Part shown: positions 8,112-18,595 of the stretch, piece by piece | Position numbering within the stretch: the first letter of the stretch is position 1 | Layout: each line of letters starts with the position of its first letter | Made by a program: the position numbers and the translations under genes | Origin: Streptomyces sp. NA04227 | GTDB lineage: Bacteria > Actinomycetota > Actinomycetes > Streptomycetales > Streptomycetaceae | Direction of reading: 5' to 3' | Assembly: GCF_013364195.1 (NCBI RefSeq) | Contig: NZ_CP054918.1 | Span: 5,135,001-5,199,000, forward strand | Length of the DNA stretch: 64,000 bases | The notes under the pieces: model-generated | What the model saw: only the letters and a program-made list of their open reading frames with translations | Told to the model about the DNA's origin: nothing | Databases searched by the model: none

Positions 8112-9758
8112 ATGGGGACCGAGGGGGACACCGTCCGCGTCATCGCGGGCCGCTACCGGCTGCGGGAGCGGCTCGGTCGGGGCGGCATGGGCGTCGTCTG
8201 GCGGGCCCACGACCAACTGCTCGGTCGGCAGGTCGCGGTCAAGGAACTGGTGCTCGACGAGTCCCTGTCGCCGGAGGAGTCGCGCGAGTGGCGCGACCGC
8301 ATGCTGCGGGAGGCGCGGGCCGTCGCACAGTTGCGGCATCCGCATGTGGTGGTCGTGTACGACGTGGTGGAGCACGCCGAACGCCTGTACATCGTCATGG
8401 AGTTGATCGAGGGCGGCTCGCTCGCGCAGCACGTCTTCGACCACGGTCCGCTGCCCGCCGCCGAGGCGGCCAGGATCGCCCTCGCCCTGCTGGGCGCCCT
8501 GCGCACCGCGCACGACTCCGGGGTGCTGCACCGTGACCTGAAGCCCGCGAACGTGCTGCTCGAACCGGCCACCGGGCGGGTCGTCCTCACCGATTTCGGC
8601 ATCGCTCACGTCAACGGCGCGACCACGCTCACCGAGACGGGGTCCTTCGTCGGCTCCCCGGAGTACACGGCGCCGGAGCGGATGTCGGGCGGGCGTACCG
8701 GCCCCGAGTGCGATCTGTGGTCCCTGGGCGCGCTGTTGTGCGCGATCCTCTCCGGTGTCTCGCCCTTCCACCGCGACTCGCTCGGCGGCGTGCTGCACGC
8801 CGTGGTCGTCGACGACATCCGCCCGCCCGAACAGGCCGCGCCGCTGCTCCCGGTCGTGCTCGGCCTCCTCGAACGCGACCCCGCGCGCAGGCTGGGCGCC
8901 GCCGACGCCGAACGTATGCTGCGCGCCTTTCTGGCCTCCGGCCGCACCCCGGCCGCCGTCGGGCACGGCGGCACCACGGTGGGTCTCGGCACCGGCCCGG
9001 CCGAAGGCAAGGGCCAGCCGCCGCGGTTCGGACGGCCGGTCCTGATCGTCGCCGCGCTGGCCGCCGCGATCGCGGGCGCCGGGATCTCGGCCGCCGCGCT
9101 GCTCGTCGGCGGCGGCCCCGACTCGCCCGGCTCGCCCGGCAGTTCGGCCTCCTCCACGGTCTCCCTGACCCCCGGCCCGAGCGGCACCGGGCGGCCGAGC
9201 CCCTCCGCCTCGGCCGAGCCGAGCGCCTCCGGCTCCGCGACGGCGGGCGGGACCTCGGACCCGGCAGCGGACCCGACGACGGACCCGGCAGCGGACGAGT
9301 CCCCGGCCTCGCCCCCGGCCGGATATCTGCACACCCTCGACCCCGAGGGCTTTGCACTCGACATTCCCCAGGGGTACGGACGCAGCGTCGAAGGGCCGCG
9401 GATCTTCTACGTCTCCCCGGACGAGGCGATCCGGATCGGAGTCAAGGAGACGGCCCCCGAGGAGGGCGGGCCGCTCGCGGTGGCCGCCCGGTCGGATGCC
9501 GCCGGGCCGAAGAACAACCCCGGCTACCGCGACGGTACGGTGACCAGGGCCACACGCGGCCGGTACCCGGCGGCCCGCTGGGAGTTCACCTGGGACGGCT
9601 TCTCCGCGGCGGAGGGGCCGCGTCACACTTTCGACCTGTGCTGGGAGGAGGGCGGGCGGATGTACGACGTCTGGGTGTCCGCTCCCCTGGCACGGCTGCG
9701 GGAGGCCGAGCGGCACTTCGACACCGCCGTGGAGGGCTTCCGGGCGGACCCCGGCTGA
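8112..9758 (+). CDS. Transmembrane Ser/Thr protein kinase
   Basis: A 548-residue kinase. Gly-rich loop LGRGGMGVVW, Lys44 in VAVKEL, HRDLKPANVLL (Asp142) and DFG at Asp161 are all present, so it should be active. The activation segment reads TETGSFVGSPEYTAPER, with Thr/Ser available for autophosphorylation. A membrane helix (~312-335) precedes a Ser/Pro/Thr-rich stalk and an outward C-terminal domain (DPEGFALDIPQGY, WEFTWD) homologous to that of its neighbours. ATG 8112 has no clear ribosome site, and a GTG at 8082 would add ten residues, so the start is uncertain. The 174-base gap upstream shows no gene. Confidence 0.92.
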   Translation: MGTEGDTVRVIAGRYRLRERLGRGGMGVVWRAHDQLLGRQVAVKELVLDESLSPEESREWRDRMLREARAVAQLRHPHVVVVYDVVEHAERLYIVMELIEGGSLAQHVFDHGPLPAAEAARIALALLGALRTAHDSGVLHRDLKPANVLLEPATGRVVLTDFGIAHVNGATTLTETGSFVGSPEYTAPERMSGGRTGPECDLWSLGALLCAILSGVSPFHRDSLGGVLHAVVVDDIRPPEQAAPLLPVVLGLLERDPARRLGAADAERMLRAFLASGRTPAAVGHGGTTVGLGTGPAEGKGQPPRFGRPVLIVAALAAAIAGAGISAAALLVGGGPDSPGSPGSSASSTVSLTPGPSGTGRPSPSASAEPSASGSATAGGTSDPAADPTTDPAADESPASPPAGYLHTLDPEGFALDIPQGYGRSVEGPRIFYVSPDEAIRIGVKETAPEEGGPLAVAARSDAAGPKNNPGYRDGTVTRATRGRYPAARWEFTWDGFSAAEGPRHTFDLCWEEGGRMYDVWVSAPLARLREAERHFDTAVEGFRADPG

Positions 9759-9890
9759 CGGGATCCGGCCACTCACCGTGCGGGTGGCGCGCGCGGGACC
9801 GGCGACCGGTGCCGGGTCAACCGCGGGGCGGTACGGATCGGGCAGCACCAGGCCTGCCGTACGCACCCCGAAACCAGGGCAAAACGGTAT

Positions 9891-9916
9891 GCCCGGTCAC
9901 GGCTCTGTGACCGGGC
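9891..9916. promoter_or_regulatory. Perfect 10-bp inverted repeat upstream of a kinase gene
   Basis: GCCCGGTCAC and its exact complement are separated by six bases, 38 bases before the ATG at 9954. No T-run follows, so an operator or a hairpin in the mRNA leader is more likely than a terminator. Confidence 0.5.
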
Positions 9917-9953
9917 TGGAATCCGTACTGCCGCACGCGATAGAGAAGGATGT

Positions 9954-11807
<1,854 letters not shown>

Positions 11808-12088
11808 GGCGCACGTCCGCACCGGCCCGGTCACCCTCGGCGGCGGCCGGGCCGGGTGCGTGCGACGCGTGTGCGAAGTGCGCGGGAATGGCGTGAAACC
11901 CCTGTCACCGCTCCGGCACCCACCGTTAATCTTGTGTCGATCCGCACACACCACTCCTTGTACCGAAGGCCTGCTGAGCTCCTGATCAGGCCTGTTGTGC
12001 CAGTAACCACTGGCAGAGTGTGGGTGTTGCGTGAATTGCTGTTACCGATGGGTACACAAAGGCCGACTTCAGGAATACCCTCACGCAC

Positions 12089-13720
12089 ATGACGGACTCG
12101 CAGGCCACCGCACCCCGCCAGGACACCAGCACGTCGACCGGTAACCCGGTGGCGCCCGCCCCCGCGGGTGCCCGTACCGCCGCCGACGTCGTGACCCCGG
12201 AGCTGGTCGCCCAGCTCACCAAGGGGGTCGTCGGTTCCGGACACACCTGGAACCATTCGCCGCTGACCGGTAAGAAGCTGGCGGACCTTCCCGAGTCCAC
12301 GCCCGAGGACGTCGAGACCGCCTTCACGCGGGCGCGCGCGGCGCAGCCGGTGTGGGAGGCCGTACCGGCGCGCAAGCGGGCGGGTGTCCTGCTGCGCTTC
12401 CACGACCTGCTCCTGGAGCGGCAGAACGAGATCCTCGACATCATCCAGCTGGAGACCGGCAAGGCCCGGCTGCACGCGCACGAGGAAGTGCTCGCCGTCG
12501 CCCTGGCCGCCCGTCACTACGGCCGCAAGGCGCCCGCCTACCTGGCGCCCAAGCGGCACAGCGGAGCGATCCCGGTCCTCACGCACGTCAGCGAGCGGCG
12601 CCACCCGCGCGGCGTGGTCGGCCAGATCGCCCCGTGGAACTACCCGCTGGAGCTCACCATCGGCGACGCCCTGCCCGCCTTCGCCGCGGGCAACGCGGTC
12701 GTCCTCAAGCCGGACACCGAGACCGCGCTCACCGGCCTGTGGGCCCGGGACCTGATCATCGAGGCGGGTCTGCCCGCCGAGGTCTTCCAGGTCGTCATCG
12801 GCGACGGCCCGGTGGTCGGCCCCGAGCTCGTCAAGCGCGGTGACTACGTCTCCTTCACCGGCTCCACCCGTACCGGCCGCGAGGTCGCCAAGGGCGCGGC
12901 CGAGCGGCTGGTCGCCGCCTCGCTCGAACTCGGCGGCAAGAACCCGATGATCGTGCTCGACGACGCCGACATCGAGAAGGCCGCCGAGGGCGCCACCCGG
13001 GCCTGCTTCTCCACCGCGGGCCAGCTCTGCATCTCCATCGAGCGGCTGTACGTCCACGAGTCGATCGCCGACCGCTTCGTGGAGGCCTTCGCGGCCAAGA
13101 CCAAGGCGATGCGGCTCGGCAACTCCCTTGCGTACGGCGCCGAGATGGGCTCGCTGGCCAGCGAGCGCCAGCTCAAGACCGTCACCGAGCACGTGGACGA
13201 CGCGGTCGCCAAGGGCGCCAAGGTGCTCGCGGGCGGGCGCGCCCGCCCGGACCTGGGCCCGTACTTCTACGAGCCCACCATCCTCGACGGCGTCGTCGAG
13301 GAGATGACGCTGTGCTCCGAGGAGACCTTCGGCCCGGTCGTCTCCATCTACCGCTTCCGCACCGACGACGAGGCGGTCGAGCTGGCCAACGCCACCCCGT
13401 ACGGCCTCAACGCCTCGGTCTGGTCGAAGAACGGCGCCCGCGGCCGTGCGCTCGCCGCCCGGGTGCGCGCCGGAACGGTCAACGTCAACGAGGGCTTCGC
13501 CCCCGCCTACGGAAGCGTCAAGGCGCCGATGGGCGGCATGAAGGACTCCGGTCTGGGCCGACGGCACGGCAGCGAGGGCATCCTCAAGTACACCGAGGCG
13601 CAGACCGTCGCCCACCAGCGGCTGCTGCCGATGGCGCCCTCCTTCGGTCTGGACGACGAGAAGTACGCGGCCCTCATGTCCGTGGGCATGAAGGCGATGA
13701 AGGCGCTGCGCCTGCGCTGA
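12089..13720 (+). CDS. NAD(P)-dependent aldehyde dehydrogenase, probable succinate-semialdehyde dehydrogenase
   Basis: A 543-residue aldehyde dehydrogenase superfamily enzyme. It has the cofactor-pocket motif PWNYPLELT, the Rossmann FTGSTRTGREV segment, the general-base Glu280 in LELGGKNP and the nucleophile Cys314 in GQLCIS. A conserved C-terminal GGMKDSGLGRRHG segment is present. Actinobacterial relatives are annotated as succinic-semialdehyde dehydrogenases (GABA shunt), but substrate cannot be read from sequence alone. The N-terminus has a ~30-residue Ala/Thr/Pro-rich extension. ATG 12089 is the only good start; AGGA lies about 15 bases upstream, farther than ideal. It is 98 bases from the next gene in the same direction, so co-transcription is possible. 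Confidence 0.88.
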   Translation: MTDSQATAPRQDTSTSTGNPVAPAPAGARTAADVVTPELVAQLTKGVVGSGHTWNHSPLTGKKLADLPESTPEDVETAFTRARAAQPVWEAVPARKRAGVLLRFHDLLLERQNEILDIIQLETGKARLHAHEEVLAVALAARHYGRKAPAYLAPKRHSGAIPVLTHVSERRHPRGVVGQIAPWNYPLELTIGDALPAFAAGNAVVLKPDTETALTGLWARDLIIEAGLPAEVFQVVIGDGPVVGPELVKRGDYVSFTGSTRTGREVAKGAAERLVAASLELGGKNPMIVLDDADIEKAAEGATRACFSTAGQLCISIERLYVHESIADRFVEAFAAKTKAMRLGNSLAYGAEMGSLASERQLKTVTEHVDDAVAKGAKVLAGGRARPDLGPYFYEPTILDGVVEEMTLCSEETFGPVVSIYRFRTDDEAVELANATPYGLNASVWSKNGARGRALAARVRAGTVNVNEGFAPAYGSVKAPMGGMKDSGLGRRHGSEGILKYTEAQTVAHQRLLPMAPSFGLDDEKYAALMSVGMKAMKALRLR

Positions 13721-13818
13721 CAGGCGTGCGGGCCCCCGGCCCGCGACCCGGCGGGGCCGTGCGCGTGTGCCACGGCCCGGCCGAGCCGTGACATTTCTTG
13801 ATCACAGAGGAGAGCAAG

Positions 13819-15657
13819 GTGGCACAGGAGAACTCCGCCCAGGCCGCGCCCGCGACGTCCGAGGACGAGCGCGACGACGCCTACGACTACGACGTACTGG
13901 TCGTCGGCTCGGGCTTCGGCGGCTCGGTGTCCGCCCTGCGACTGACCGAGAAGGGTTACCGGGTCGGCGTCCTGGAGGCGGGCCGCCGCTTCACCCGCGA
14001 GAGCCTGCCCAAGAACTCCTGGGACATCAAGAACTTCCTGTGGGCCCCGGCGCTCGGCTGCTACGGAATCCAGCGCATCCACCTGCTCGGCAACGTCATG
14101 GTGCTCGCCGGAGCCGGTGTCGGCGGCGGTTCGCTGAACTACGCCAACACCCTCTACGTGCCGCCGAAGGCCTTCTTCGACGACCCGCAGTGGAAGGACA
14201 TCACCGACTGGCAGGACGAGCTGAAGCCCTACTACGAGCAGGCGCAGCGCATGCTCGGGGTGCGGCTCAACCCGACCATGACCCCGATGGACGTCCACCT
14301 GAAGGCCGCCTCCGAGGAGATGGGCTTCGGCGACAGCTTCCACATGGCACCGGTCGGCGTCTTCTTCGGTGACGGCGAGGACACCGACGGCACGGTGAAG
14401 GCGAAACCCGGCGAGGAGGTCGCCGACCCCTTCTTCGGCGGCGCGGGTCCCTCCCGCAAGGCCTGTACCGAGTGCGGCGAGTGCATGACCGGCTGTCGGC
14501 ACGGCGCGAAGAACACCCTCAACGAGAACTACCTCTACCTCGCCGAGAAGGCCGGCGCGGTGGTGCACCCGATGACCTCCGTGGTCGCGGTGACCGAGGA
14601 CTCGCGCGGCGGCTACGCCGTCAAGACGCTGCCGACGGACAACAAGCGCAAGGGCCAGGGCCGCACCTTCCGCGCCCGCCGTGTGGTGATCGCCGCCGGT
14701 ACCTACGGCAGCCAGACCCTGCTGCACCAGATGAAGGACACCGGCCTGCTGCCGCACATCTCCGGGCGGCTCGGCGAACTCACCCGTACCAACTCCGAGG
14801 CCCTGGTCGGCGCGCAGACCGACCGCCGCCGCTACGGCAAGCAACACCCGGGCAAGGAACTGGACTTCACCAAGGGCGTGGCGATCACCTCCTCGGTCCA
14901 CCCGAACGCGAACACCCACATCGAGCCGGTCCGGTACGGCAAGAAGTCCAACTCCATGGGCGCCCTGACCGTCCTCCAGGTGCCGTTCAGCCCGAACGGC
15001 AAGCGGGTCACGCGCTGGCTGGCCAACAACGCCCGCCACCCGCTGCTCTTCTTCCGCGCGCTGTCCACCCGCCGCTGGTCCGAGCGCACCATCATCGGCC
15101 TGGTCATGCAGTCCCTGGACAACTCGCTGACCACGTACCGCAAGGAAAAGGGCCTGGGCAAGGGCATGCTGACCGCCCGTCAGGGCCACGGTGTGCCGAA
15201 CCCGACCCAGATCGCCGAGGCGACCGAGGCGGCCAGCGTGATCTCCCATGAGATCAACGGCTTCCCCGGGTCCAACATCGGTGAGCTGACCGGGATGCCG
15301 CTGACCGCGCACTTCCTCGGCGGCTGCACCATCGGCGCGGACGCCGAGTCGGGCGTCATCGACCCGTACCACCGTCTCTACGGGCACCCGGGCATCTCGG
15401 TCGTGGACGGCTCGGCGGTCTCCGCGAACCTGGGTGTGAACCCCTCGCTGACCATCACCGCCCAGGCCGAACGGGCCATGTCCTTCTGGCCGAACAAGGG
15501 CGAGGAGGACACCCGTCCCGCCCAGGGCGGCGCCTACGTACGCGTCGCCGCCGTCGCGCCCAAGGAGCCCGCGGTACCGGCCGACGCCTTCGGCGCGCTG
15601 AAGCTGCCCTTCCTCGGCATCCCCGAGGTGCCGAAGAAGAAGGAGACCCAGGGCTAG
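13819..15657 (+). CDS. FAD-dependent GMC oxidoreductase (cholesterol-oxidase-like) with a four-cysteine motif
   Basis: GTG 13819 is preferred over the longer TTG start because AGAGGAG lies 6 bases before it. The 612-residue protein starts with a dinucleotide-binding fold (VLVVGSGFGGSVS, residues 27-39), has the glycine-rich AGAGVGGGSLNYANT segment typical of the family, and ends with HFLGGCTIGADAESG and a second FAD-binding segment. Residues 216-226 form CTECGECMTGC, a C-x2-C-x2-C-x3-C pattern of iron-sulfur type that classical secreted cholesterol oxidases lack. There is no signal peptide, so it is cytoplasmic. Probable role: oxidation of a hydroxylated (sterol-like or alcohol) substrate. 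The substrate is not determined. Confidence 0.85.
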   Translation: MAQENSAQAAPATSEDERDDAYDYDVLVVGSGFGGSVSALRLTEKGYRVGVLEAGRRFTRESLPKNSWDIKNFLWAPALGCYGIQRIHLLGNVMVLAGAGVGGGSLNYANTLYVPPKAFFDDPQWKDITDWQDELKPYYEQAQRMLGVRLNPTMTPMDVHLKAASEEMGFGDSFHMAPVGVFFGDGEDTDGTVKAKPGEEVADPFFGGAGPSRKACTECGECMTGCRHGAKNTLNENYLYLAEKAGAVVHPMTSVVAVTEDSRGGYAVKTLPTDNKRKGQGRTFRARRVVIAAGTYGSQTLLHQMKDTGLLPHISGRLGELTRTNSEALVGAQTDRRRYGKQHPGKELDFTKGVAITSSVHPNANTHIEPVRYGKKSNSMGALTVLQVPFSPNGKRVTRWLANNARHPLLFFRALSTRRWSERTIIGLVMQSLDNSLTTYRKEKGLGKGMLTARQGHGVPNPTQIAEATEAASVISHEINGFPGSNIGELTGMPLTAHFLGGCTIGADAESGVIDPYHRLYGHPGISVVDGSAVSANLGVNPSLTITAQAERAMSFWPNKGEEDTRPAQGGAYVRVAAVAPKEPAVPADAFGALKLPFLGIPEVPKKKETQG

Positions 15658-15660
15658 GTC

Positions 15661-15689
15661 TCAATCGGCACCGGAGAACGGTGCATTGA
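15661..15689 (+). terminator. Hairpin directly after the GMC oxidoreductase stop codon
   Basis: TCAAT-(CG)-GCACCG pairs with CGGTGC-ATTGA around a GAGAA loop. No U-tract follows. It is the first of two consecutive hairpins and may protect the 3' end. Confidence 0.5.
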
Positions 15690-15695
15690 GCGGCG

Positions 15696-15743
15696 CGTTG
15701 GCCAACAGGCCCCTGAAGGGAGCCTGTTGGCCAACGGCTTTTT
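15696..15743 (+). terminator. Strong intrinsic terminator between convergent genes
   Basis: A perfect 14-bp stem (GTTGGCCAACAGGC and its complement, plus one flanking pair) with an 11-base loop is followed by GGCTTTTTCC. It ends the rightward transcript before the convergent polysaccharide lyase gene. Confidence 0.85.
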
Positions 15744-15765
15744 CCAGCGGGCCTGTTGAGGCGTC

Positions 15766-18297
15766 TCAGCCGAGGGAGACCTCGCACCGATGGCTGGCGC
15801 CCAGGGTGCCCGGAGTGACGCGCAGGGTCAGGGCGTCGCCGGTGCCGGTCACCTCGATGGACCGGTCCTTGGAGAGCACCCTGCGCACCGGCCGGTGCCA
15901 GGTCAGCTCGAACTCGACGCCCTCGCGCGGCGGTTCGGCGACACAGACGGTCGCCCGGCCGTCGCGCACCCGGACCAGGACGCTCGCGGGCACCGTCACC
16001 GAGAGGTCGCCGAGGCGGCCCGCGGACCAGAAGTTGACCGCGGTCAGGCCGAGCGAGGGCACTGTGGCACCCTGCCGCTCCTCGGTGTTGGCGAGCAGCT
16101 TCAGCCACCCGCTGTCGGCGGCCCGCGCGGCCGTGGCCACGGTGCTCGCACCGGGCAGCACCAGATACGCGCAGGCGCCTCCCGCCGGATCGGTGCCGTG
16201 GTCGAACCAGAGCGTGAGATAGCGGCGGGTCAACTCGGCGTCGCTGCCGCCCTGGTTGATGTCCCGCCAGGCGCCGGTGCGTTCCTCGCGCAGCGCCCGT
16301 ACGTCCGCGCCGCCCGGGAAGACGTAGCCGCCGTGCCCGGCGAGGTGCGCCCAGCGCGCGCCCTTGAGGGTGGCGCTCCAGCCGAGGGTGTCCGGCGCGG
16401 GCTTTCCGTCCACCGTCAGGCGGTGGGTGCCCGCCGCGCCGAGGTTGCGGTTGTCGACGACCGTGTCCACGCCGGTGCCGTCCGTACCGCGCACCCCGGC
16501 CGTCAGACACAGCACCGCGTCGTCCAGGAAGAGCCACGACTTGCGCGCGGTCAGCGTGGACGACAGACCGCGCAGATGCTGGCCCGAGATCCCGTACGTA
16601 CCGTCCGAGGTGCCGCCCGTCCACCGCACATCGGGCCGGGCCGCGCCCCAGGCACCGCCCTCGCCGTCGGCGAGCTTCTTCTTCGACGTGGTCGTGCCGG
16701 GCAGCCGGTACGGGTCGACGGTGGGCCAAAAGGCGTCGCTGTACTGGCCGTTGGCGACGTTCTTGGGCCACCAGTAGAGCATTCCGGAACCGGTGTGCCA
16801 GCCGCGCAGATTCTCGCCGTTGCCGTTCTCGTAGTAGGTGATGCGGCGCGAGGCCATCGAGACGTTCGCGGCCCAGCCGGGGCGGCGGTGCACGGCGCGG
16901 TCGATTCCGGCGAAGAGCCGGTGTTCCACCGGTTCCTGGCTCGGCCTGGCCGGTCCGCTCTCCACCTCGGCGAGCCTCGCCGCCGCGGCGACGCCCAGCG
17001 CGGGGTCGGTGAGCAGCGGTGCGTAACGGGCGCGTGCCGACCAGCCCTTGATCATGGACTGCCACCGCTCGTTGTACGTGGCGGGGGCGCTGCGCGCGAG
17101 CAGGGCGATGGCGGCGATGACGAGATGGCCGCGGACATGGTCGCTCTGCGGGGTGAGCCCGGTGGCCCCGGACGCGGTGCCACGGCTGATGGCACGGCCC
17201 GAAACACTGTCCATGGCAAGGCCGTTGAACAGGAACGGGGCGTAGGCCCTGTCGACGGAGTCGAAGATGATCCGCCGGTTGTCGTCCGTCACCGCCCACT
17301 CCGAATCCGTGAGCAGCGCGAAGAGCAGCGAGAGCCCGCCGAGCATCACCGAACCGTACGACCCGGCGTAGGGGACGTACGTGTGCTGGATGAACGACCC
17401 GTCGGCGTAGAGCCCGTCGCCCTTGGTGACATACGGGAAGACCGGCGAGAGCGCGTCACGGGCGAGGGCGATCTTGGGCGCCGACTTGCCGAGGACACCG
17501 CGCAGTGCGAGCACCCGGCACAGGTCCACCCGGTTCGCCCCGGTCGAGGTGCCGGTGTAGCTGCCGACCGCGCTGTCCGGTACGAAGTGGTCGACGGCGG
17601 CGGTGAGTTGACCGATCCGTTCGGCGCCGAGGTCCTCGTGCAGATGGACCGCGATGTCGAGCAGGGCCTGCGGGCAGCCGATCTGCCAGTTGTACCAGTT
17701 GCCCCAGCGGGTCTGTCCCGCGTGGTAGGCCTCGTCGTGCAGATGGTCGAAGCCGGTCAGGATCGCGGTGCGCAGCGCGGCGTCCCCGGTGAGGCCGGTG
17801 CCGGGCTGTGCGTACGCCTCGGCCATGGTGCGCAGCTGGTAGTAACTGCGTTGCAGCGCCTCGGAGTAGCGGTACGACTCCGGGTCGGTGTCGGGTTCCG
17901 GGTCGGCGTAGACCAGGTCCGGCCAGAGCGAACCCGTCGCCGGGGCAAGGGAGTCGCGCAACTCCTTGGCCGCCTTGCCCAGCGCGGCGAGTTTGCTCCG
18001 GTACGGCTCGGTGGCCGGGTCGAAGCCCGAACCCAGTTGCAGGGCACGCCACTTGAGGCGCAGCGCGTCGAAGGCGTCCTGCTCGGCGGCGTGCGCGGGG
18101 GCGGCGGGGCCGGCGAGGTGCAGGGCGGCCGGTGCGGTGAGCGCGGTGGCGGTCGCCAGGCGCAGCAGCCCGCGACGGGAGAGGAAGGACGTGGCGAGCG
18201 GGGCGGGGCTGCCGGTGGTGGCGAGCCCAACGATCGGACCGGTGGGCTCGGTTCTGTCGGCCGGGCTCGATCCGGCGGGGGAGGGAGCGGAGGGCAT
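15766..18297 (-). CDS. Tat-secreted polysaccharide lyase family 8 enzyme (hyaluronate/chondroitin/xanthan lyase type)
   Basis: 843 residues; the ATG at 18297 has GGAGG ten bases upstream. Residues ~40-75 are a twin-arginine signal (SRRGLLRLATATALTAPAAL) with an AHA-type cleavage site. The mature protein has the family 8 layout: an alpha/alpha toroid with the Asn motif NWYNWQIGCPQALLD and the catalytic His/Tyr motif YADGSFIQHTYVPYAGSYG, then beta-sandwich domains (WPTVDPYRLPGTT, GGYVFPGG). Such enzymes cleave uronic-acid-containing polysaccharides by beta-elimination outside the cell. The promoter (18368-18396) overlaps an AAGCGCTT palindrome, suggesting control by a LacI-family repressor. The exact polymer (hyaluronan, chondroitin or xanthan) cannot be fixed. 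Confidence 0.9.
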   Translation of the reverse strand: MPSAPSPAGSSPADRTEPTGPIVGLATTGSPAPLATSFLSRRGLLRLATATALTAPAALHLAGPAAPAHAAEQDAFDALRLKWRALQLGSGFDPATEPYRSKLAALGKAAKELRDSLAPATGSLWPDLVYADPEPDTDPESYRYSEALQRSYYQLRTMAEAYAQPGTGLTGDAALRTAILTGFDHLHDEAYHAGQTRWGNWYNWQIGCPQALLDIAVHLHEDLGAERIGQLTAAVDHFVPDSAVGSYTGTSTGANRVDLCRVLALRGVLGKSAPKIALARDALSPVFPYVTKGDGLYADGSFIQHTYVPYAGSYGSVMLGGLSLLFALLTDSEWAVTDDNRRIIFDSVDRAYAPFLFNGLAMDSVSGRAISRGTASGATGLTPQSDHVRGHLVIAAIALLARSAPATYNERWQSMIKGWSARARYAPLLTDPALGVAAAARLAEVESGPARPSQEPVEHRLFAGIDRAVHRRPGWAANVSMASRRITYYENGNGENLRGWHTGSGMLYWWPKNVANGQYSDAFWPTVDPYRLPGTTTSKKKLADGEGGAWGAARPDVRWTGGTSDGTYGISGQHLRGLSSTLTARKSWLFLDDAVLCLTAGVRGTDGTGVDTVVDNRNLGAAGTHRLTVDGKPAPDTLGWSATLKGARWAHLAGHGGYVFPGGADVRALREERTGAWRDINQGGSDAELTRRYLTLWFDHGTDPAGGACAYLVLPGASTVATAARAADSGWLKLLANTEERQGATVPSLGLTAVNFWSAGRLGDLSVTVPASVLVRVRDGRATVCVAEPPREGVEFELTWHRPVRRVLSKDRSIEVTGTGDALTLRVTPGTLGASHRCEVSLG

Positions 18298-18361
18298 GGG
18301 CGGGGAACCTCCGTACGGAGAGCGGAACGGGCGGCTGTGCGGCCCGCACCAAGGGGGAAGT

Positions 18362-18396
18362 AAGCGCTTTCTAGCACGGCCCCGAAAGGCGGGCAA
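18362..18396 (-). promoter_or_regulatory. Promoter with overlapping LacI-type operator
   Basis: On the minus strand: TTGCCC, 17 bases, TAGAAA. The perfect palindrome AAGCGCTT (18362-18369) overlaps the -10 box. A repressor bound there would block the polysaccharide lyase gene. Confidence 0.45.
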
Positions 18397-18542
18397 TGCT
18401 TGTGACGTCGGGTGTCCGTCCGCGTGTCCGACCCCGTACACGGGTGCTTTGCCCGCCCATGTCCGCCATGTCGCCCGTACGACCAGGCGCTCCCTGCCCA
18501 AGCTCCCGTCCCCCGGCGGGAGTTGGGACGGAAAACGACGAA

Positions 18543-18574
18543 GGGACCTGCGCCCCCCTCCGAGCGCAGGTCCC
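18543..18574 (-). terminator. Intrinsic terminator after the LAETG protein gene
   Basis: An 11-bp perfect stem (GGGACCTGCGC and complement) with a ten-base loop lies 22 bases after the stop codon. On the minus strand it runs into TTCGTCGTTTTCC. Confidence 0.8.
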
Positions 18575-18595
18575 TCCTGATCGTGGTGGTGCGTG

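Noticed and set aside
13798..13818. TTG start seven codons before the chosen start of the GMC oxidoreductase
   Set aside because: The GTG at 13819 has AGAGGAG at ideal spacing; the TTG would place that site inside the coding sequence.
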